Shown in pieces: positions 1-10,502 of a stretch of 64,000 nucleotides of DNA; the first letter of the stretch is position 1; each line of letters begins with the position of its first letter. The translations under genes were made by a program, and so were the position numbers. This stretch comes from an uncultured Pseudomonadales bacterium. Lineage in GTDB: Bacteria > Pseudomonadota > Gammaproteobacteria > Pseudomonadales > Pseudohongiellaceae. The stretch is taken from NCBI GenBank assembly GCA_949372635.1, contig CASIAB010000006.1:52243-116242 (forward strand). Direction: 5' to 3'. The notes under the pieces are model-generated. The model worked only from the letters and a program-made list of their open reading frames with translations. It did not search any database and was not told the origin of the DNA.

Positions 1-886
1 GCTGATCGCTGTGGTGTGGGTACGGAATCAATATCGAAGGCAGCCCAACCGCCGCAAGCTCACTTACAGTGCTTGCGCCGGAACGACAAATCACTAAATC
101 GGCCCAACTATAAGCCTCAGCCATGTCACTGATGAATGCTGAGATAGTTATATCATCCTTTGAGTCTAAACTTTTATTCGCATAGGCAGCCTGGGCTCTT
201 GCTAATGTTCTCTCACCCGTTTGATGGCGCACACTCGGGCGTATTTCTTTTGGAAAGTCCGCTAACACAGCTGGAATCACTTCGTTAATAGCCAATGCTC
301 CCTGGCTACCGCCGAGCACAAGTATTTGCAATCGCTGAGATGATTCTCTGGTGCTTCGTGGTCGAGTCGCAAGAGCCGCAATTTCTTTACGTAGCGGGTT
401 TCCGGTATGTATTATTTTCGCATTCTTAGAAAACGTATTAGGGAAGGCTTCGAATACCTGGTTCGCCACCTTTGCCAAGAACTTATTGGTAAAACCAGGC
501 ACGGCATTCTGCTCATGAATCACTAGTCTCCTGCCCATTAATTTGGCCGCCAGACCTCCCGGGCCTGAAACGAATCCTCCCATCCCCAGTACACAATCTG
601 GCTGAACCTCTGAAAGTATTCGCATTGATTGAATTAGCGCCTGCGCTAGCATGAAAGGTGCAACTATTAGCCTTGCCACTCCCTTGCCTTTGAGGCCCTT
701 CGCAGAAACGGCATGAATTCGAATCCCCGTTCCTTCAAGAAGTCTGTTTTCCATTCCCTGATGAGTACCCATCCATTCAGTTCGGACATTCTGCTCTTGC
801 AATTTCTGAGCAATCGAAAGCGCCGGGAATACATGTCCCCCTGTTCCGGCCGCCATAATTAAAACAGTTATGTTTTCAACTGACAC
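1..886 (-). CDS. murG: MurG, lipid II synthase (C-terminal end beyond left edge)
   Basis: Transfers GlcNAc from UDP-GlcNAc to lipid I on the inner face of the membrane, giving lipid II. The reading frame opens at a GTG at 886, or at an ATG at 856. The N-terminal glycine-rich loop (AAGTGGHVFPAL), HEQN, and the donor-binding region (GNPLRKE, LVLGGSQGA) are all visible. About 295 codons are present, and the usual length is near 355, so the last part of the C-terminal domain lies outside the window. It starts 8 bases after the ftsW stop, so it belongs to the dcw operon. The GTG start is favoured only by spacing. Confidence 0.95.
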   Translation of the reverse strand, partial: MSVENITVLIMAAGTGGHVFPALSIAQKLQEQNVRTEWMGTHQGMENRLLEGTGIRIHAVSAKGLKGKGVARLIVAPFMLAQALIQSMRILSEVQPDCVLGMGGFVSGPGGLAAKLMGRRLVIHEQNAVPGFTNKFLAKVANQVFEAFPNTFSKNAKIIHTGNPLRKEIAALATRPRSTRESSQRLQILVLGGSQGALAINEVIPAVLADFPKEIRPSVRHQTGERTLARAQAAYANKSLDSKDDITISAFISDMAEAYSWADLVICRSGASTVSELAAVGLPSILIPYPHHSDQ

Positions 887-894
887 GTTACTAC

Positions 895-2073
895 CTAAGC
901 CTCACCAACATCATTGATTCTGTTATCGATCTCGTATTCAATACGAACTAGCAAGCCAATCATAAAGAAACTCATGATCAGGCTTGCCCCTCCATAACTC
1001 ATGAAAGGCAACGTTAAACCTTTTACAGGAAGTAAGCTTATGCTCGCCCCTACATTGATCATCGTCTGACCCGCAAATAATAGTCCAAGACCGTACGCGA
1101 AAAACGCGGGAAATAATTTATTTTCTTGCTGTGCTTTCTGACCAATAGAAAACGCCTTATAGATAAGCATAGAAAACAAAAGTATCACCGTAGCGACACC
1201 AATCAACCCCAACTCCTCACCTACGATGGCTAATACAAAGTCATTGTGCGCCTCTGGTAAAAAGTAAAGTTTCTGTATGCTATTTCCGAGACCGACGCCG
1301 AACCATTCGCCGCGGCCAAAAGCCACTTGCGCCATCGCTTGTTGATATCCGCCATTTGTTACGTTTTCAACAGCCCAAGGATCTAAGAAAGAAGTTATTC
1401 TATCAATCACATAAGGCTTCATTACCGCAAGCAAAGCGATTGCACCCATGCAAAAAGTTAACATCAATAAAATGCGGTAAAGCTTCGCTCCCGCCAAAAA
1501 AATCATGCAAAGCGCTGTAAGTGTCAAAATAACCATCGTTCCATGGTCAGGCTGGAAATGAAATAAGGTTACGGCAGCACCAACAACTAAAAGCGGCTTA
1601 TAGAATCCGGACCACTTTTCGCGAACTTCATCCAGCTGTCTCTCTAAAAATGCAGCTAGATAGACCACGATAAAAATCTTAGATAACTCCGACGGTTGAA
1701 GATCGAAAAGGACTAGATCTATTCTCCTCGTGCTCCCCTTAACTGACTCACCGATGCCGGGCACAAGCACTAACAGCAGTAGTGCAAACGACCCCATTAA
1801 CAAATACCAACTCTGTGTACGCCACGTTGTGACTGGAATATAAAGAGTTGCCACTAGAACGAGCATCCCTATGGCAGAAAAAATTAGCTGCCTCTTAAGG
1901 AAGAAGAATGGATCAGCGTATTGACTACTAGCTAACTCGACTGATGCGGACGTCATCATCAACAAACCAATAAACAACAGCAGCAAGGCACATAGCAGCA
2001 TGCTATTCACTGACCGTGGCTGAATCGAGTCGATGAGACTTTTTGTCGGTATTATTCCTCCCGCCATGCTCAT
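895..2073 (-). CDS. ftsW: FtsW, septal peptidoglycan glycosyltransferase (SEDS family)
   Basis: Polytopic inner-membrane protein that polymerises lipid II at the septum together with FtsI. The 392 residues carry about ten hydrophobic segments. The SEDS signature near residues 347-365 (LPVKGLTLPFMSYGG) and the QPSELSK segment are present. Its start overlaps the murD stop by four bases (ATGA type), which suggests translational coupling. Length is typical, and the position between murD and murG is the standard dcw order. RodA is the alternative family member, but the neighbourhood indicates FtsW. Confidence 0.96.
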   Translation of the reverse strand: MSMAGGIIPTKSLIDSIQPRSVNSMLLCALLLLFIGLLMMTSASVELASSQYADPFFFLKRQLIFSAIGMLVLVATLYIPVTTWRTQSWYLLMGSFALLLLVLVPGIGESVKGSTRRIDLVLFDLQPSELSKIFIVVYLAAFLERQLDEVREKWSGFYKPLLVVGAAVTLFHFQPDHGTMVILTLTALCMIFLAGAKLYRILLMLTFCMGAIALLAVMKPYVIDRITSFLDPWAVENVTNGGYQQAMAQVAFGRGEWFGVGLGNSIQKLYFLPEAHNDFVLAIVGEELGLIGVATVILLFSMLIYKAFSIGQKAQQENKLFPAFFAYGLGLLFAGQTMINVGASISLLPVKGLTLPFMSYGGASLIMSFFMIGLLVRIEYEIDNRINDVGEA

Positions 2074-3431
2074 TGCAAATTCCCCACTGACTCTATGAAA
2101 GCGAAGCCTCGATGTTGAAAATTTTCAAACATATCGAAACTAGCGCAAGCAGGCGATAGCAATACTGCATCACCAGCAGCTGATTGCTGTAAAGCTACTC
2201 GCGCAGCATCGGGTATATTATTTGCGAAATAGGTCTTAATTTCAGTATCGAAATAGCTCGCCATTTCTGCTGCATCTTGCCCAATAAGAATTACCGCCTT
2301 GCCCCACTTATTCATCGCAGGTACTAGAGCGGTGAAATTTGCCCCCTTTGCGATACCACCGGCAATCAAGACTATGTGTCCAGAAATATGCTCACCCAGA
2401 CCTTCAACAGCGGCCACAGTCGCACCAACATTTGTTCCTTTAGAGTCATTGTAAAAATCGACTCCATCAATATTTGCTACCCATTGACAACGATGCGGCA
2501 ATCCGGAGAACTCGGTGATCGCGGCCTTGATCGCATTCATGTCTATGCCTATTGCCATTGATAGTGCTACTGCTGCTAATACGTTTGAAATATTGTGCTG
2601 ACCAAAAACTTTTAACTCGTTTACCGAGACAATCTTTTCTAATTGATAGGCTAAGTATAAATCACCACCTTCCTCGAGCACCCCCAGACCGTTTAGACCA
2701 GCTCGACCAAACCCAAAGTCCCATACTGCTGCGTCACTCTCTACGAGAGGGGAACTCTCTTTGTCGTCACGGTTGATAACTACCTGTTTACAGCCGTTGA
2801 ATATTCTTTGCTTCGCCCGTCGATAGTCGTCAATACCTTCATATCTATCCATATGATCTGCGCTCAAATTCAAGATAGTGCCTACAGCTGCCCCTAAGTT
2901 CTGAGTCGTTTCCAGCTGAAAGCTCGATAGCTCCAGCAGGTAAAGATCTTTCTCATCTTCTGCTAACAAATCGAGGGCTGGCTTAAAATTATCCCCATCT
3001 AGGTTGCCGCCTAACCCAAATTTCTTACCAGCTTTAGTTAGTATCTCCGCCAGCATTGCTACCACAGTGCTCTTACCATTTGATCCCGTAACAGCAATAA
3101 TAGGCGAAGCTACTTGCTTCGAAAAAATGTCTATGTCGCCAGTAATAGCAACACCGGCTTCCTTTGCCGCTTCGACTTCTACGCTACGAATACTTATGCC
3201 AGGGCTAACAACAAGCTGCTTCGCCGTTACAAATGTCTCTAAGTTAAAGCTGCCTAATTCACATTCAACGTCTGGATACATCTCGATCAATGACGCAAGG
3301 CCTGGCGGTTCATCACGACTATCTACTACTTTGACTCTTTCTCCCGTTGACGCAAAATATTTCACGCAAGACAGCCCGGTATTACCCAGCCCAACAATCA
3401 CGGTAAGACGGTTATCTAGCTCAGTCGCCAT
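2070..3431 (-). CDS. murD: MurD, UDP-MurNAc-L-alanine:D-glutamate ligase
   Basis: Cytoplasmic Mur ligase adding D-glutamate to UDP-MurNAc-L-Ala with ATP. The ATP loop GSNGKST lies near residue 115, and the ligase motifs NLSADHMDRY and NDSKGTNVGAT follow. I placed the start at the ATG at 3431 (MATELDN), because the open frame upstream to 3452 begins at a TTG and adds only seven unconserved residues; a GGGA sequence precedes this ATG. The product is about 453 residues, normal for the family. It follows mraY and overlaps ftsW. Confidence 0.95.
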   Translation of the reverse strand: MATELDNRLTVIVGLGNTGLSCVKYFASTGERVKVVDSRDEPPGLASLIEMYPDVECELGSFNLETFVTAKQLVVSPGISIRSVEVEAAKEAGVAITGDIDIFSKQVASPIIAVTGSNGKSTVVAMLAEILTKAGKKFGLGGNLDGDNFKPALDLLAEDEKDLYLLELSSFQLETTQNLGAAVGTILNLSADHMDRYEGIDDYRRAKQRIFNGCKQVVINRDDKESSPLVESDAAVWDFGFGRAGLNGLGVLEEGGDLYLAYQLEKIVSVNELKVFGQHNISNVLAAVALSMAIGIDMNAIKAAITEFSGLPHRCQWVANIDGVDFYNDSKGTNVGATVAAVEGLGEHISGHIVLIAGGIAKGANFTALVPAMNKWGKAVILIGQDAAEMASYFDTEIKTYFANNIPDAARVALQQSAAGDAVLLSPACASFDMFENFQHRGFAFIESVGNLQ

Positions 3432-3467
3432 CAAAGTAATCCCAATTATCAATCCATCTAATTGTGC

Positions 3468-4550
3468 CTAGCGTAGCTTTAAAGTAGCCAAGCCAAACAA
3501 AACCAACATGACGGTTATAATCCAGAACCGCACAATAACTCTAGGTTCGGGCCAGCCCTTTAGTTCGAAATGATGATGCAATGGCGCCATTTTAAAAACG
3601 CGCTTACCAGTCAACTTAAAGAAAGCCACTTGAATGATTACCGAAGCTGTCTCTGCTACGAATATTCCACCCATTATGAAAAAGACTATCTCATGACGCG
3701 AGACGATTGCCAAAACAGCGAGCGCAGCACCAAGCGCGAGCGACCCAACGTCTCCCATAAAAATTTGCGCAGGATATGTGTTAAACCACAAGAATCCAAG
3801 ACCAGAGCCCAGCAGAGCTCCTGCGAAAATAACCACCTCACCGGAACCTACTATATAAGGGATATTTAAATAGGCCGAGAATTCTGTATGGCCGGCCAGA
3901 TATGCGATCACGCCGAGTGCGCCACCCACCATCACTGTCGGTAAAATTGCCAGACCATCGAGGCCGTCGGTTAGGTTCACCGCATTACTAAAACCCACGA
4001 TAATGAAGCAACTGACTGCGATATAGAGAATACCAACATCGATAGACACATCTTTGAAAAAAGGAATAATATAGCTAATTTCGGCTGCGCTAAATGCCGT
4101 GTAGTAGAGCGAAATAGCTGCGCCTATCCCAATGGCGGTTTGCCATAAGAGTTTCCAGCGCGCAGACAATCCAGTGGTGTTTTTTCTAAATATTTTGCGA
4201 TAGTCGTCTACCCATCCAATTGCACCATAAAGTATAGTGACCAACAAAGTCACCCATACATAATGATTAGACAGATCTGACCATAACAATGTGCTTAAGA
4301 CAATACTAACGAGGATCAGTGCGCCACCCATCGTAGGAGTGCCCGCCTTACTAAGATGAGTCTGCGGTCCATCATCACGAACCACTTGCCCGATCTGGTA
4401 ATAGTTCAGGCGTCGGATCATAGTGGGGCCAATTAACAGGGAGATTCCTAGCGCCGTCAAGATGCTAAAAATTCCGCGTACGGTAATGTACTGCAGAACA
4501 GAAAAACTATTATCGAACTGGATTAAGTAATCTGATAGCCAAACTAACAT
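3468..4550 (-). CDS. mraY: MraY, phospho-MurNAc-pentapeptide translocase
   Basis: Integral membrane enzyme that moves phospho-MurNAc-pentapeptide from UDP to undecaprenyl phosphate, making lipid I. The 360-residue length is typical. Diagnostic motifs are present: WVDDYRK with the catalytic aspartates, [21 protein letters not shown], and the C-terminal [12 protein letters not shown] loop. Its start overlaps the end of murF by seven bases, so the two are probably coupled. Standard place in the dcw operon. Confidence 0.97.
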   Translation of the reverse strand: MLVWLSDYLIQFDNSFSVLQYITVRGIFSILTALGISLLIGPTMIRRLNYYQIGQVVRDDGPQTHLSKAGTPTMGGALILVSIVLSTLLWSDLSNHYVWVTLLVTILYGAIGWVDDYRKIFRKNTTGLSARWKLLWQTAIGIGAAISLYYTAFSAAEISYIIPFFKDVSIDVGILYIAVSCFIIVGFSNAVNLTDGLDGLAILPTVMVGGALGVIAYLAGHTEFSAYLNIPYIVGSGEVVIFAGALLGSGLGFLWFNTYPAQIFMGDVGSLALGAALAVLAIVSRHEIVFFIMGGIFVAETASVIIQVAFFKLTGKRVFKMAPLHHHFELKGWPEPRVIVRFWIITVMLVLFGLATLKLR

Positions 4551-5905
4551 TGAGTTTCTCCGTCGATCTTAAGAGCTGTGACAACCTCATTCATCTTTGC
4601 GCCGCGAGAACCTTTGATAAGCACAGTCAGATCTGAATTCGTAATATCTATTAACGCTTTTATAAGTTCTTCTTTGCTCTCAAAATGCCTACCTTTACCG
4701 GCATAAGCATCGATGACCAACTTAGATTTCTTTCCGGTTGCCCAGAGAGCATCAAGCTTCGAAATCGATGCATATTCGCCAATGCTGCGATGAGCTGAAT
4801 CCGCATCAATACCAAGCTCTTTCATATCGCCCATCACTAAAATTTTCTGTCCAGATAACTTCGACAAAACATCGATAGCTGCGAGAAAAGAACTAGGGCT
4901 TGCGTTGTAACTATCATCGATCAAATGACAGCCGTTCACTCCAGATAAACGAGAGAGCCGGCCCGATACTGAATTTACTTTCGCTAGACCTTCTGCAACA
5001 TCTGTAAGGCTCGTGCCTGCTTCCATAGCAACTGCCGAAGCCGCTACGGCATTTAATACATTGTGCTTACCAAGGAGTCTTATGCTTAGCTCTTGTTCGC
5101 CTTGAGGTGCATGCAAATTAAAACTACTGCTACCGTCACTTCGCACTACAACCCCAGAAGAAAAATATTGTGAGTCGCCAGCAGCATTTTCAAGGCTAAA
5201 CCGTACTGTTCGTTTCCCCGTCGCTCGCGCCAACCATTCGTTCAGGTATATGTCATCAGCGTTCAACACCATGACGCCATCGCTCTTCAAACCATCGATA
5301 ATTTCACCTTTCGCGGTTACTATGCCTTGCAGAGAACCAAACCCCTCTATGTGAGTAGGGCTTGCGTTCGTGATGAGCGCTATATCGGGCTCGGTTGCTG
5401 CAACGCTAAATGCAATTTCATGAGCACCATTCGCTCCCATCTCGATGACAGCATACTCATGCTGCTCCTCGAGATTTAACAAGGTTAGTGGAACGCCGAT
5501 CGTGTTGTTAAGGTTCGCCTTTGTCGCAAGACAATTTGCTGAATTATTCAGAATCGAGCTGAGCATTTCCTTTACAGTAGTTTTTCCCTGACTGCCTGTC
5601 ACCGCAATTATCTTTGCCGCACTGCGCTGACGATTTATATTCGCTATCTTGGCGAGCGCTGCATGGCTATCAGTTACTTTCAGCGCTGGCAATTTCGAAG
5701 TAACCTGCCTTGATAACACAGCGGAACTAGCTCCTGCGCGTTCTGCTTCCTTAACAAAGTTATTGCCATCAAAATTCTCCCCGACCAAAGCCAAGTAAAG
5801 ATCGCCGCGCTTAAGCGATCGAGTATCGGTAGAAAGATTTGAAAACATCACGTCTTCACCTAGCAGTTCGCCACCTAATTCTTGAGCTAACAAGGACAAT
5901 GTCAT
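4544..5905 (-). CDS. murF: MurF, UDP-MurNAc-tripeptide:D-Ala-D-Ala ligase
   Basis: Adds the D-Ala-D-Ala dipeptide to the cytoplasmic precursor. Mur ligase domains are visible in order: N-terminal substrate domain, ATP loop GSQGKTT, the central [12 protein letters not shown] motif, and the C-terminal DDSYNASP. I chose the ATG at 5905 (MTLSLLAQ). The longer open frame to 5977 would overlap murE by 47 bases and adds 24 residues unlike the family. A GTG at 5926 is another possibility. The resulting length, about 453 residues, is normal. Confidence 0.95.
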   Translation of the reverse strand: MTLSLLAQELGGELLGEDVMFSNLSTDTRSLKRGDLYLALVGENFDGNNFVKEAERAGASSAVLSRQVTSKLPALKVTDSHAALAKIANINRQRSAAKIIAVTGSQGKTTVKEMLSSILNNSANCLATKANLNNTIGVPLTLLNLEEQHEYAVIEMGANGAHEIAFSVAATEPDIALITNASPTHIEGFGSLQGIVTAKGEIIDGLKSDGVMVLNADDIYLNEWLARATGKRTVRFSLENAAGDSQYFSSGVVVRSDGSSSFNLHAPQGEQELSIRLLGKHNVLNAVAASAVAMEAGTSLTDVAEGLAKVNSVSGRLSRLSGVNGCHLIDDSYNASPSSFLAAIDVLSKLSGQKILVMGDMKELGIDADSAHRSIGEYASISKLDALWATGKKSKLVIDAYAGKGRHFESKEELIKALIDITNSDLTVLIKGSRGAKMNEVVTALKIDGETQC

Positions 5906-5930
5906 GTTGCCGATCAACGCACCCACCCCA

Positions 5931-7463
5931 CTACTTCTTTCCTCTAGCCTGCAACGCCAACCGAACTTGATTGGCATCGCTAAATATTAATCTACTGCCG
6001 CCCACATCCTGATAAGTCTCATGCCCTTTACCCGCAATCACAACGACATCTCCAGGCTCCGCATTCGCAATCGCATAAGCTATCGCCTTCTTCCTATTCC
6101 GTTCAATGATTGCCTTTTCAGGATTGCTCATGCCACTGAGAATATGCTGGACTATGTCGTCCCCATCTTCGTTGCGAGGATTATCATCTGCGATAATTAA
6201 ACGGTCGGCGAAGGCTTCTGCAATCTCCCCCATGATGGGACGCTTCCCCTTATCTCTATTGCCGCCACAGCCGAACACACACCAAATATTTCCGCTAAAG
6301 TGATCTCTGAGCCCCTTCAAAGCACTACGCAGACCTTCTGGCGTATGCGCATAATCAACCATCGCCGTTATCTCTTCAAAATCGCTGATTATTTCCATGC
6401 GGCCGTCGACTGATCTTAGCCGTGATACGAGCTCGCACAACTGCTCTATATCGATTGCTCTTTTCTTCGGCAGATAATTGATTAAGGTAGTGACCACGGC
6501 CAATAAATTACTCACATTGAAGCAACCAAATAACTTTCCCTTTACGGTGCCAGCTCCAATCGGAGTTACAATGCGAGCCTCGAATCCTTTCTGGGTTAGG
6601 GACAAAGACTCGGCATAAACAGTTGCCGCAGAATTCTTAAGGCTATAGGTGCACACATCTACACTAGGAGCTATGGCGTTTATAACAGACAAAGCATAGG
6701 GATCATCGAGATTTATAATCGCTCGACTTAGCCCCTCAGTGGTGAATAATTTTTTCTTGTTGCTGCCGTAAGCTTCCATGCTCTCATGGTAGTCAAGATG
6801 GTCACGCGTGAGATTTGTAAATATCGCGGTATCGAACTTTACAGCCTTTACTCGTCGCTGATGCAAACCTACAGAAGAAACCTCCATAACAACAGGATCG
6901 ACCCCATCTTGAGCCATTTCTGCCAATGCCATTTGCATAAAGACAGGGTTAGGTGTCGTTAATTGAGTCTCTTTTAGCTTGCCGTAAACTCCATAACCGA
7001 GAGTGCCCATTGTGCCGCAACTAAAACCAGAGTTCGCAAGAGCCTGTGCAATAAATTGACTACAGCTAGTTTTTCCATTGGTGCCTGTGATTCCTATAAC
7101 ACTCAATTTCTGGCTCGGATGAGAATAAAATCTTGCAGCAATTTTACCCACCTTAGCAGATAAATTTTCTATAGCTATCACAGCAATATCTTGAATAATT
7201 CGAACGCCCTGCCATTCACCGCCAGACTCTGCCAATACTGCAGCAACGCCCATCTCAACCGCTTCATTGATATACTCACGCGCATCATGATTGTTACCGA
7301 AACAAGCTAGAAAAAGATCACCTTTTTGTAGCAAGCGACTATCCATTTGAATACCAGTGGCAATTATATTTACTGCTGACGGAACTGGGTCGGGCAAGCT
7401 AACCAGACCATTTATAAGATCAGGTAAGACGCCGTTTGAATTCAATTGTTCTGCTGTATTCAT
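5931..7463 (-). CDS. murE: MurE, UDP-MurNAc-tripeptide synthetase (meso-DAP adding)
   Basis: Adds the third peptide residue to UDP-MurNAc-Ala-Glu. The ATP loop GTNGKTS, NLTRDHLDYH and the DNPRNED motif are present. The DNPR sequence marks meso-diaminopimelate specificity in this family, as expected for a Gram-negative cell wall. The 510-residue length is typical. The start codon lies one base after the ftsI stop, indicating coupled translation. Confidence 0.96.
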   Translation of the reverse strand: MNTAEQLNSNGVLPDLINGLVSLPDPVPSAVNIIATGIQMDSRLLQKGDLFLACFGNNHDAREYINEAVEMGVAAVLAESGGEWQGVRIIQDIAVIAIENLSAKVGKIAARFYSHPSQKLSVIGITGTNGKTSCSQFIAQALANSGFSCGTMGTLGYGVYGKLKETQLTTPNPVFMQMALAEMAQDGVDPVVMEVSSVGLHQRRVKAVKFDTAIFTNLTRDHLDYHESMEAYGSNKKKLFTTEGLSRAIINLDDPYALSVINAIAPSVDVCTYSLKNSAATVYAESLSLTQKGFEARIVTPIGAGTVKGKLFGCFNVSNLLAVVTTLINYLPKKRAIDIEQLCELVSRLRSVDGRMEIISDFEEITAMVDYAHTPEGLRSALKGLRDHFSGNIWCVFGCGGNRDKGKRPIMGEIAEAFADRLIIADDNPRNEDGDDIVQHILSGMSNPEKAIIERNRKKAIAYAIANAEPGDVVVIAGKGHETYQDVGGSRLIFSDANQVRLALQARGKK

Positions 7464-7464
7464 T

Positions 7465-9192
7465 TTAGAGCGAGCTCAACTCCCTAAATGCGTCTTCCGG
7501 CAAATCATCCGGAGCGATATTCAAGATTCTCATAGCACCAGAGGCGACTCTGGAAAATACCGGCGCAGCCACCTGGCCACCGTAGTGCTCATCACCTTTC
7601 GGTTCGTTGACAATAACTACGATAACCAACTTCGGATCGCTCGCCGGCACAAGACCCACGAAAAGTGAGTTATGTAAATTCTCTTCGTAGCCGTATTTAC
7701 CAACTACGTGAACGGTTCCGGTCTTGCCCGCCACCTTATAGAAATCCACTCTTGCATCGCGAGCCGAACCCCCACGCGCCGGATCGACAACTGTTTCCAG
7801 CATCGCTAACACCTGATTACTAATCGTTTTGTCGATAACCTGCTCTCTTCGCAATGCCCGCAGATTATCCTCATCTAACTTCAACAAGGACACCGGTTTC
7901 CTTATTCCATCGTCGGCGATTACAGAATAGGCCCGCGCCAGCTGCAATGCTGTGGTAGAAAGCCCATAGCCAAAGGAGAAGGTTGCCGTCTCTATGCGAC
8001 TCCAACTACGATGATTAGGTAATACGCCACCTTGCTCGCCTGGAAAACCCGTTCCAGACACCTGCCCCATGCCTACACGTTCCAAAACATCTCGAATCGG
8101 GTCTGGGCCAATTTCGAAAGCAATTTTTGTTGCACCGATATTGCTGGACTTGGTAATAACCCTAGTGAGATCCAAGGTTCCATAATTCAAAATGTCCTGG
8201 ACCTCGTGGCCATTAACCATCATCCAGCCGGGGCTTGTCTCTATCACAGTATCTGGCGTATACATGCCAGACTCCAGTGCGGCAGTCACAGTAAATGCTT
8301 TGATCGGCGATCCTGGCTCGAATACATCGGTAATCGCACGATTACGCAAAACACTGAAGTCATTGAGATTTTTACGATTGTGCGGATTATAAGAAGGCTG
8401 ATTCGCCATTGCTAAAACTTCGCCGGTATCTACGTCCAATACCACTATCGAAGCAGACTTCGCACGGCGCGTAGCAAACTCTTCCTTTAATTCTTTATAG
8501 GCCAGGTTTTGCAAGCGGAAGTCGATGCTTAACTCTAGATTCTTGCCTGGCTGCGCCGTTTCAATAGTATTCAATTCTTCGATGATGTGACCACGCTGAT
8601 CTTGTATGACCTGCCGTCTCCCAGGCACACCCCTGAGCCACCCGTCATAGCTAAATTCTAAACCTTCCTGCCCAACATCATCTACATTACTGAAACCGAC
8701 TAGATGAGCGGCCACCTCGCCCTGCGGGTAAAACCTTTGGTATTCCTGTTGCTCATAAACACCATCGATGCCCAAAGCTAGAATTCTTTCAGCCTCAGCA
8801 GGTGCCAGGCGTCTTTTTACATAGAGAAACTTTTGACCACTGTTTCTCTCCATGAAAGCAAGTAGAGAATCGGAATCCAACCCCAGCTCCATTGCTAGAC
8901 GCTCGATCTCGGAATGCTGAGCACCTATTTTCTGAGGATTCACCCAGATCGACTTGACCGGCGAACTCACCGCCAACGGCTCACCATTTCTATCCGAAAT
9001 CAATCCTCGATTCGCGACCAGAGGTACCGTGCGAATTGTTCGAATATCACCTTGGCCCTGCAAGAAGTCGCGATCAACGATGTGCAATGTGCTCACTTGC
9101 CAGCCAATGGCAAGCACACAAAGAAACATAAGGAATAGTACTAGGTACAGTCGCCACTGCTCTCTAAGTGAAACTGATTTAGCGCTGCTCAT
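7465..9192 (-). CDS. ftsI: FtsI (PBP3), septal peptidoglycan transpeptidase
   Basis: Class B penicillin-binding protein that cross-links septal peptidoglycan in the periplasm. One N-terminal membrane anchor (about residues 13-33) is followed by the dimerisation domain and the transpeptidase domain. The active-site motifs are SPIK (catalytic serine), SSN and KTGT. The 575-residue length matches PBP3. The start overlaps the end of ftsL by 14 bases. The FtsL-FtsI-MurE order identifies it as FtsI rather than the elongation enzyme PBP2. Confidence 0.96.
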   Translation of the reverse strand: MSSAKSVSLREQWRLYLVLFLMFLCVLAIGWQVSTLHIVDRDFLQGQGDIRTIRTVPLVANRGLISDRNGEPLAVSSPVKSIWVNPQKIGAQHSEIERLAMELGLDSDSLLAFMERNSGQKFLYVKRRLAPAEAERILALGIDGVYEQQEYQRFYPQGEVAAHLVGFSNVDDVGQEGLEFSYDGWLRGVPGRRQVIQDQRGHIIEELNTIETAQPGKNLELSIDFRLQNLAYKELKEEFATRRAKSASIVVLDVDTGEVLAMANQPSYNPHNRKNLNDFSVLRNRAITDVFEPGSPIKAFTVTAALESGMYTPDTVIETSPGWMMVNGHEVQDILNYGTLDLTRVITKSSNIGATKIAFEIGPDPIRDVLERVGMGQVSGTGFPGEQGGVLPNHRSWSRIETATFSFGYGLSTTALQLARAYSVIADDGIRKPVSLLKLDEDNLRALRREQVIDKTISNQVLAMLETVVDPARGGSARDARVDFYKVAGKTGTVHVVGKYGYEENLHNSLFVGLVPASDPKLVIVVIVNEPKGDEHYGGQVAAPVFSRVASGAMRILNIAPDDLPEDAFRELSSL

Positions 9193-9532
9193 GATTCACC
9201 ATTACAATTTTGGCGATATCCGGTACTTCCATCTGTAGTTGCTCGAATGCTTTCTGCTCTATTCGACCTTCAACACCGAATGTACTCTGCTCTATTAGTA
9301 GCTGACCCCATTCCACCTCTAAACCGTTCGCCTCATGACGCAGCACTTGAAGCTCGTTAAAAGCAAATCGATTTTCATGAGTTGTTGCTACTACCGATAG
9401 GCCGGCGACTAGCACTAGCGTCAGCGCTATAAATAACGCAAAGGTGGCTCGATTTCTTATGCCCGCCCACTCTAAGACGGAGAGCTCTTTCGATACTGGC
9501 ATGCTCGTCTCTTTTTTGTTTTTTACGCTCAT
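9179..9532 (-). CDS. ftsL: FtsL, cell division protein
   Basis: Small bitopic protein of the FtsQLB divisome complex. It has a basic cytoplasmic N-terminus, one membrane segment (about residues 29-50), and a periplasmic coiled-coil stretch (FAFNELQVLRHEANGLEVEW). The 117-residue length is normal. The start could instead be the internal ATG at 9502. Sequence conservation in this family is weak, so the call rests on topology and on its place between rsmH and ftsI. Confidence 0.9.
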   Translation of the reverse strand: MSVKNKKETSMPVSKELSVLEWAGIRNRATFALFIALTLVLVAGLSVVATTHENRFAFNELQVLRHEANGLEVEWGQLLIEQSTFGVEGRIEQKAFEQLQMEVPDIAKIVMVNHEQR

Positions 9533-9554
9533 GTTTCACCATCTGCGGGTATTG

Positions 9555-10493
9555 CTAATGGGCGATTTTCTCGGCTACTCGCATTACTGCGCTTCTCGAC
9601 CTTGTGTTTCGGTCCACTTCAAGCGCGCTAGCTTTGATTCTCTTTCCTATCGGATTCATTTTCGGGCTTATCATATCCTGAGAAATTGGCAGACCTCTCG
9701 GAAAGCTATCTCCCTTAGCCTGCTTGGCAATAAAGCGCTTTACCATTCGATCTTCCAAGGAGTGGAAGCTGATAACAACAAGTCTGCCCCCAACTTTAAG
9801 CATCTTCAACGCCTGCTCTAAACCTCTCTCTAACTCGCCCATTTCGTCGTTAATAAAAATTCTAATTCCCTGAAATGCCCTAGTAGCAGGATGCTTATCT
9901 CGCTCCCATGCCGGGTTCGCCTCTTTAATAATCTCCGCTAATTCGCCCGTTCTGGTAATGCGTTTCTCTGCGCGCTCTAGAATGACTCGACGTGCCATGC
10001 GCCTGGAATGTCGCTCTTCGCCGTACTGATACAACACCTCAGAAATCTCTGTCTCTGCCGCGCTATTGATCCATTGTTCGGCGCTCTGCCCTTCCTCAGG
10101 ATTCATACGCATATCGAGCGGACCATCGCGTAGAAAGCTAAACCCCCTCTCTGCGCTGTCTAGTTGCGGAGAGGAAACACCTAGATCGAACAAAATACCA
10201 TCAACTCCCTCGCTCAGCCTCAGAGCAGTTAACTGCCCCTCTAAATCACCGAATGGCGCATGAGCGATCTGTAAACGCTCATCTTTCTCTCTAATTTGAG
10301 TCGCAACTTCAATCGCCTCAGGGTCTTTGTCGAAAACAATAAGACTGCCCTGGGCTCCTAAATTCTCAAGAATTAGCCGGCTATGGCCTCCTCTCCCGAA
10401 CGTTGCATCTACATAAATGCCGTCTTTACGAATTGAAAGCGCATCGATAGCCTCCGCAATCAATACCGTTTCGTGAGCTGACTCGCTGGTCAT
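9555..10493 (-). CDS. rsmH: RsmH, 16S rRNA m4C1402 methyltransferase
   Basis: Methylates N4 of cytidine 1402 of 16S rRNA using SAM. Family motifs include HETVLI near the N-terminus, the SAM loop DATFGRGGHS, DLGVSSPQLD, GFSF, and the C-terminal VISFHSLEDR and RSRSAVMRV. The 312-residue length is typical. The gene lies between mraZ, 9 bases away, and ftsL, which is the conserved head of the dcw operon. Confidence 0.97.
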   Translation of the reverse strand: MTSESAHETVLIAEAIDALSIRKDGIYVDATFGRGGHSRLILENLGAQGSLIVFDKDPEAIEVATQIREKDERLQIAHAPFGDLEGQLTALRLSEGVDGILFDLGVSSPQLDSAERGFSFLRDGPLDMRMNPEEGQSAEQWINSAAETEISEVLYQYGEERHSRRMARRVILERAEKRITRTGELAEIIKEANPAWERDKHPATRAFQGIRIFINDEMGELERGLEQALKMLKVGGRLVVISFHSLEDRMVKRFIAKQAKGDSFPRGLPISQDMISPKMNPIGKRIKASALEVDRNTRSRSAVMRVAEKIAH

Positions 10494-10502
10494 AGGTTCA
10501 AC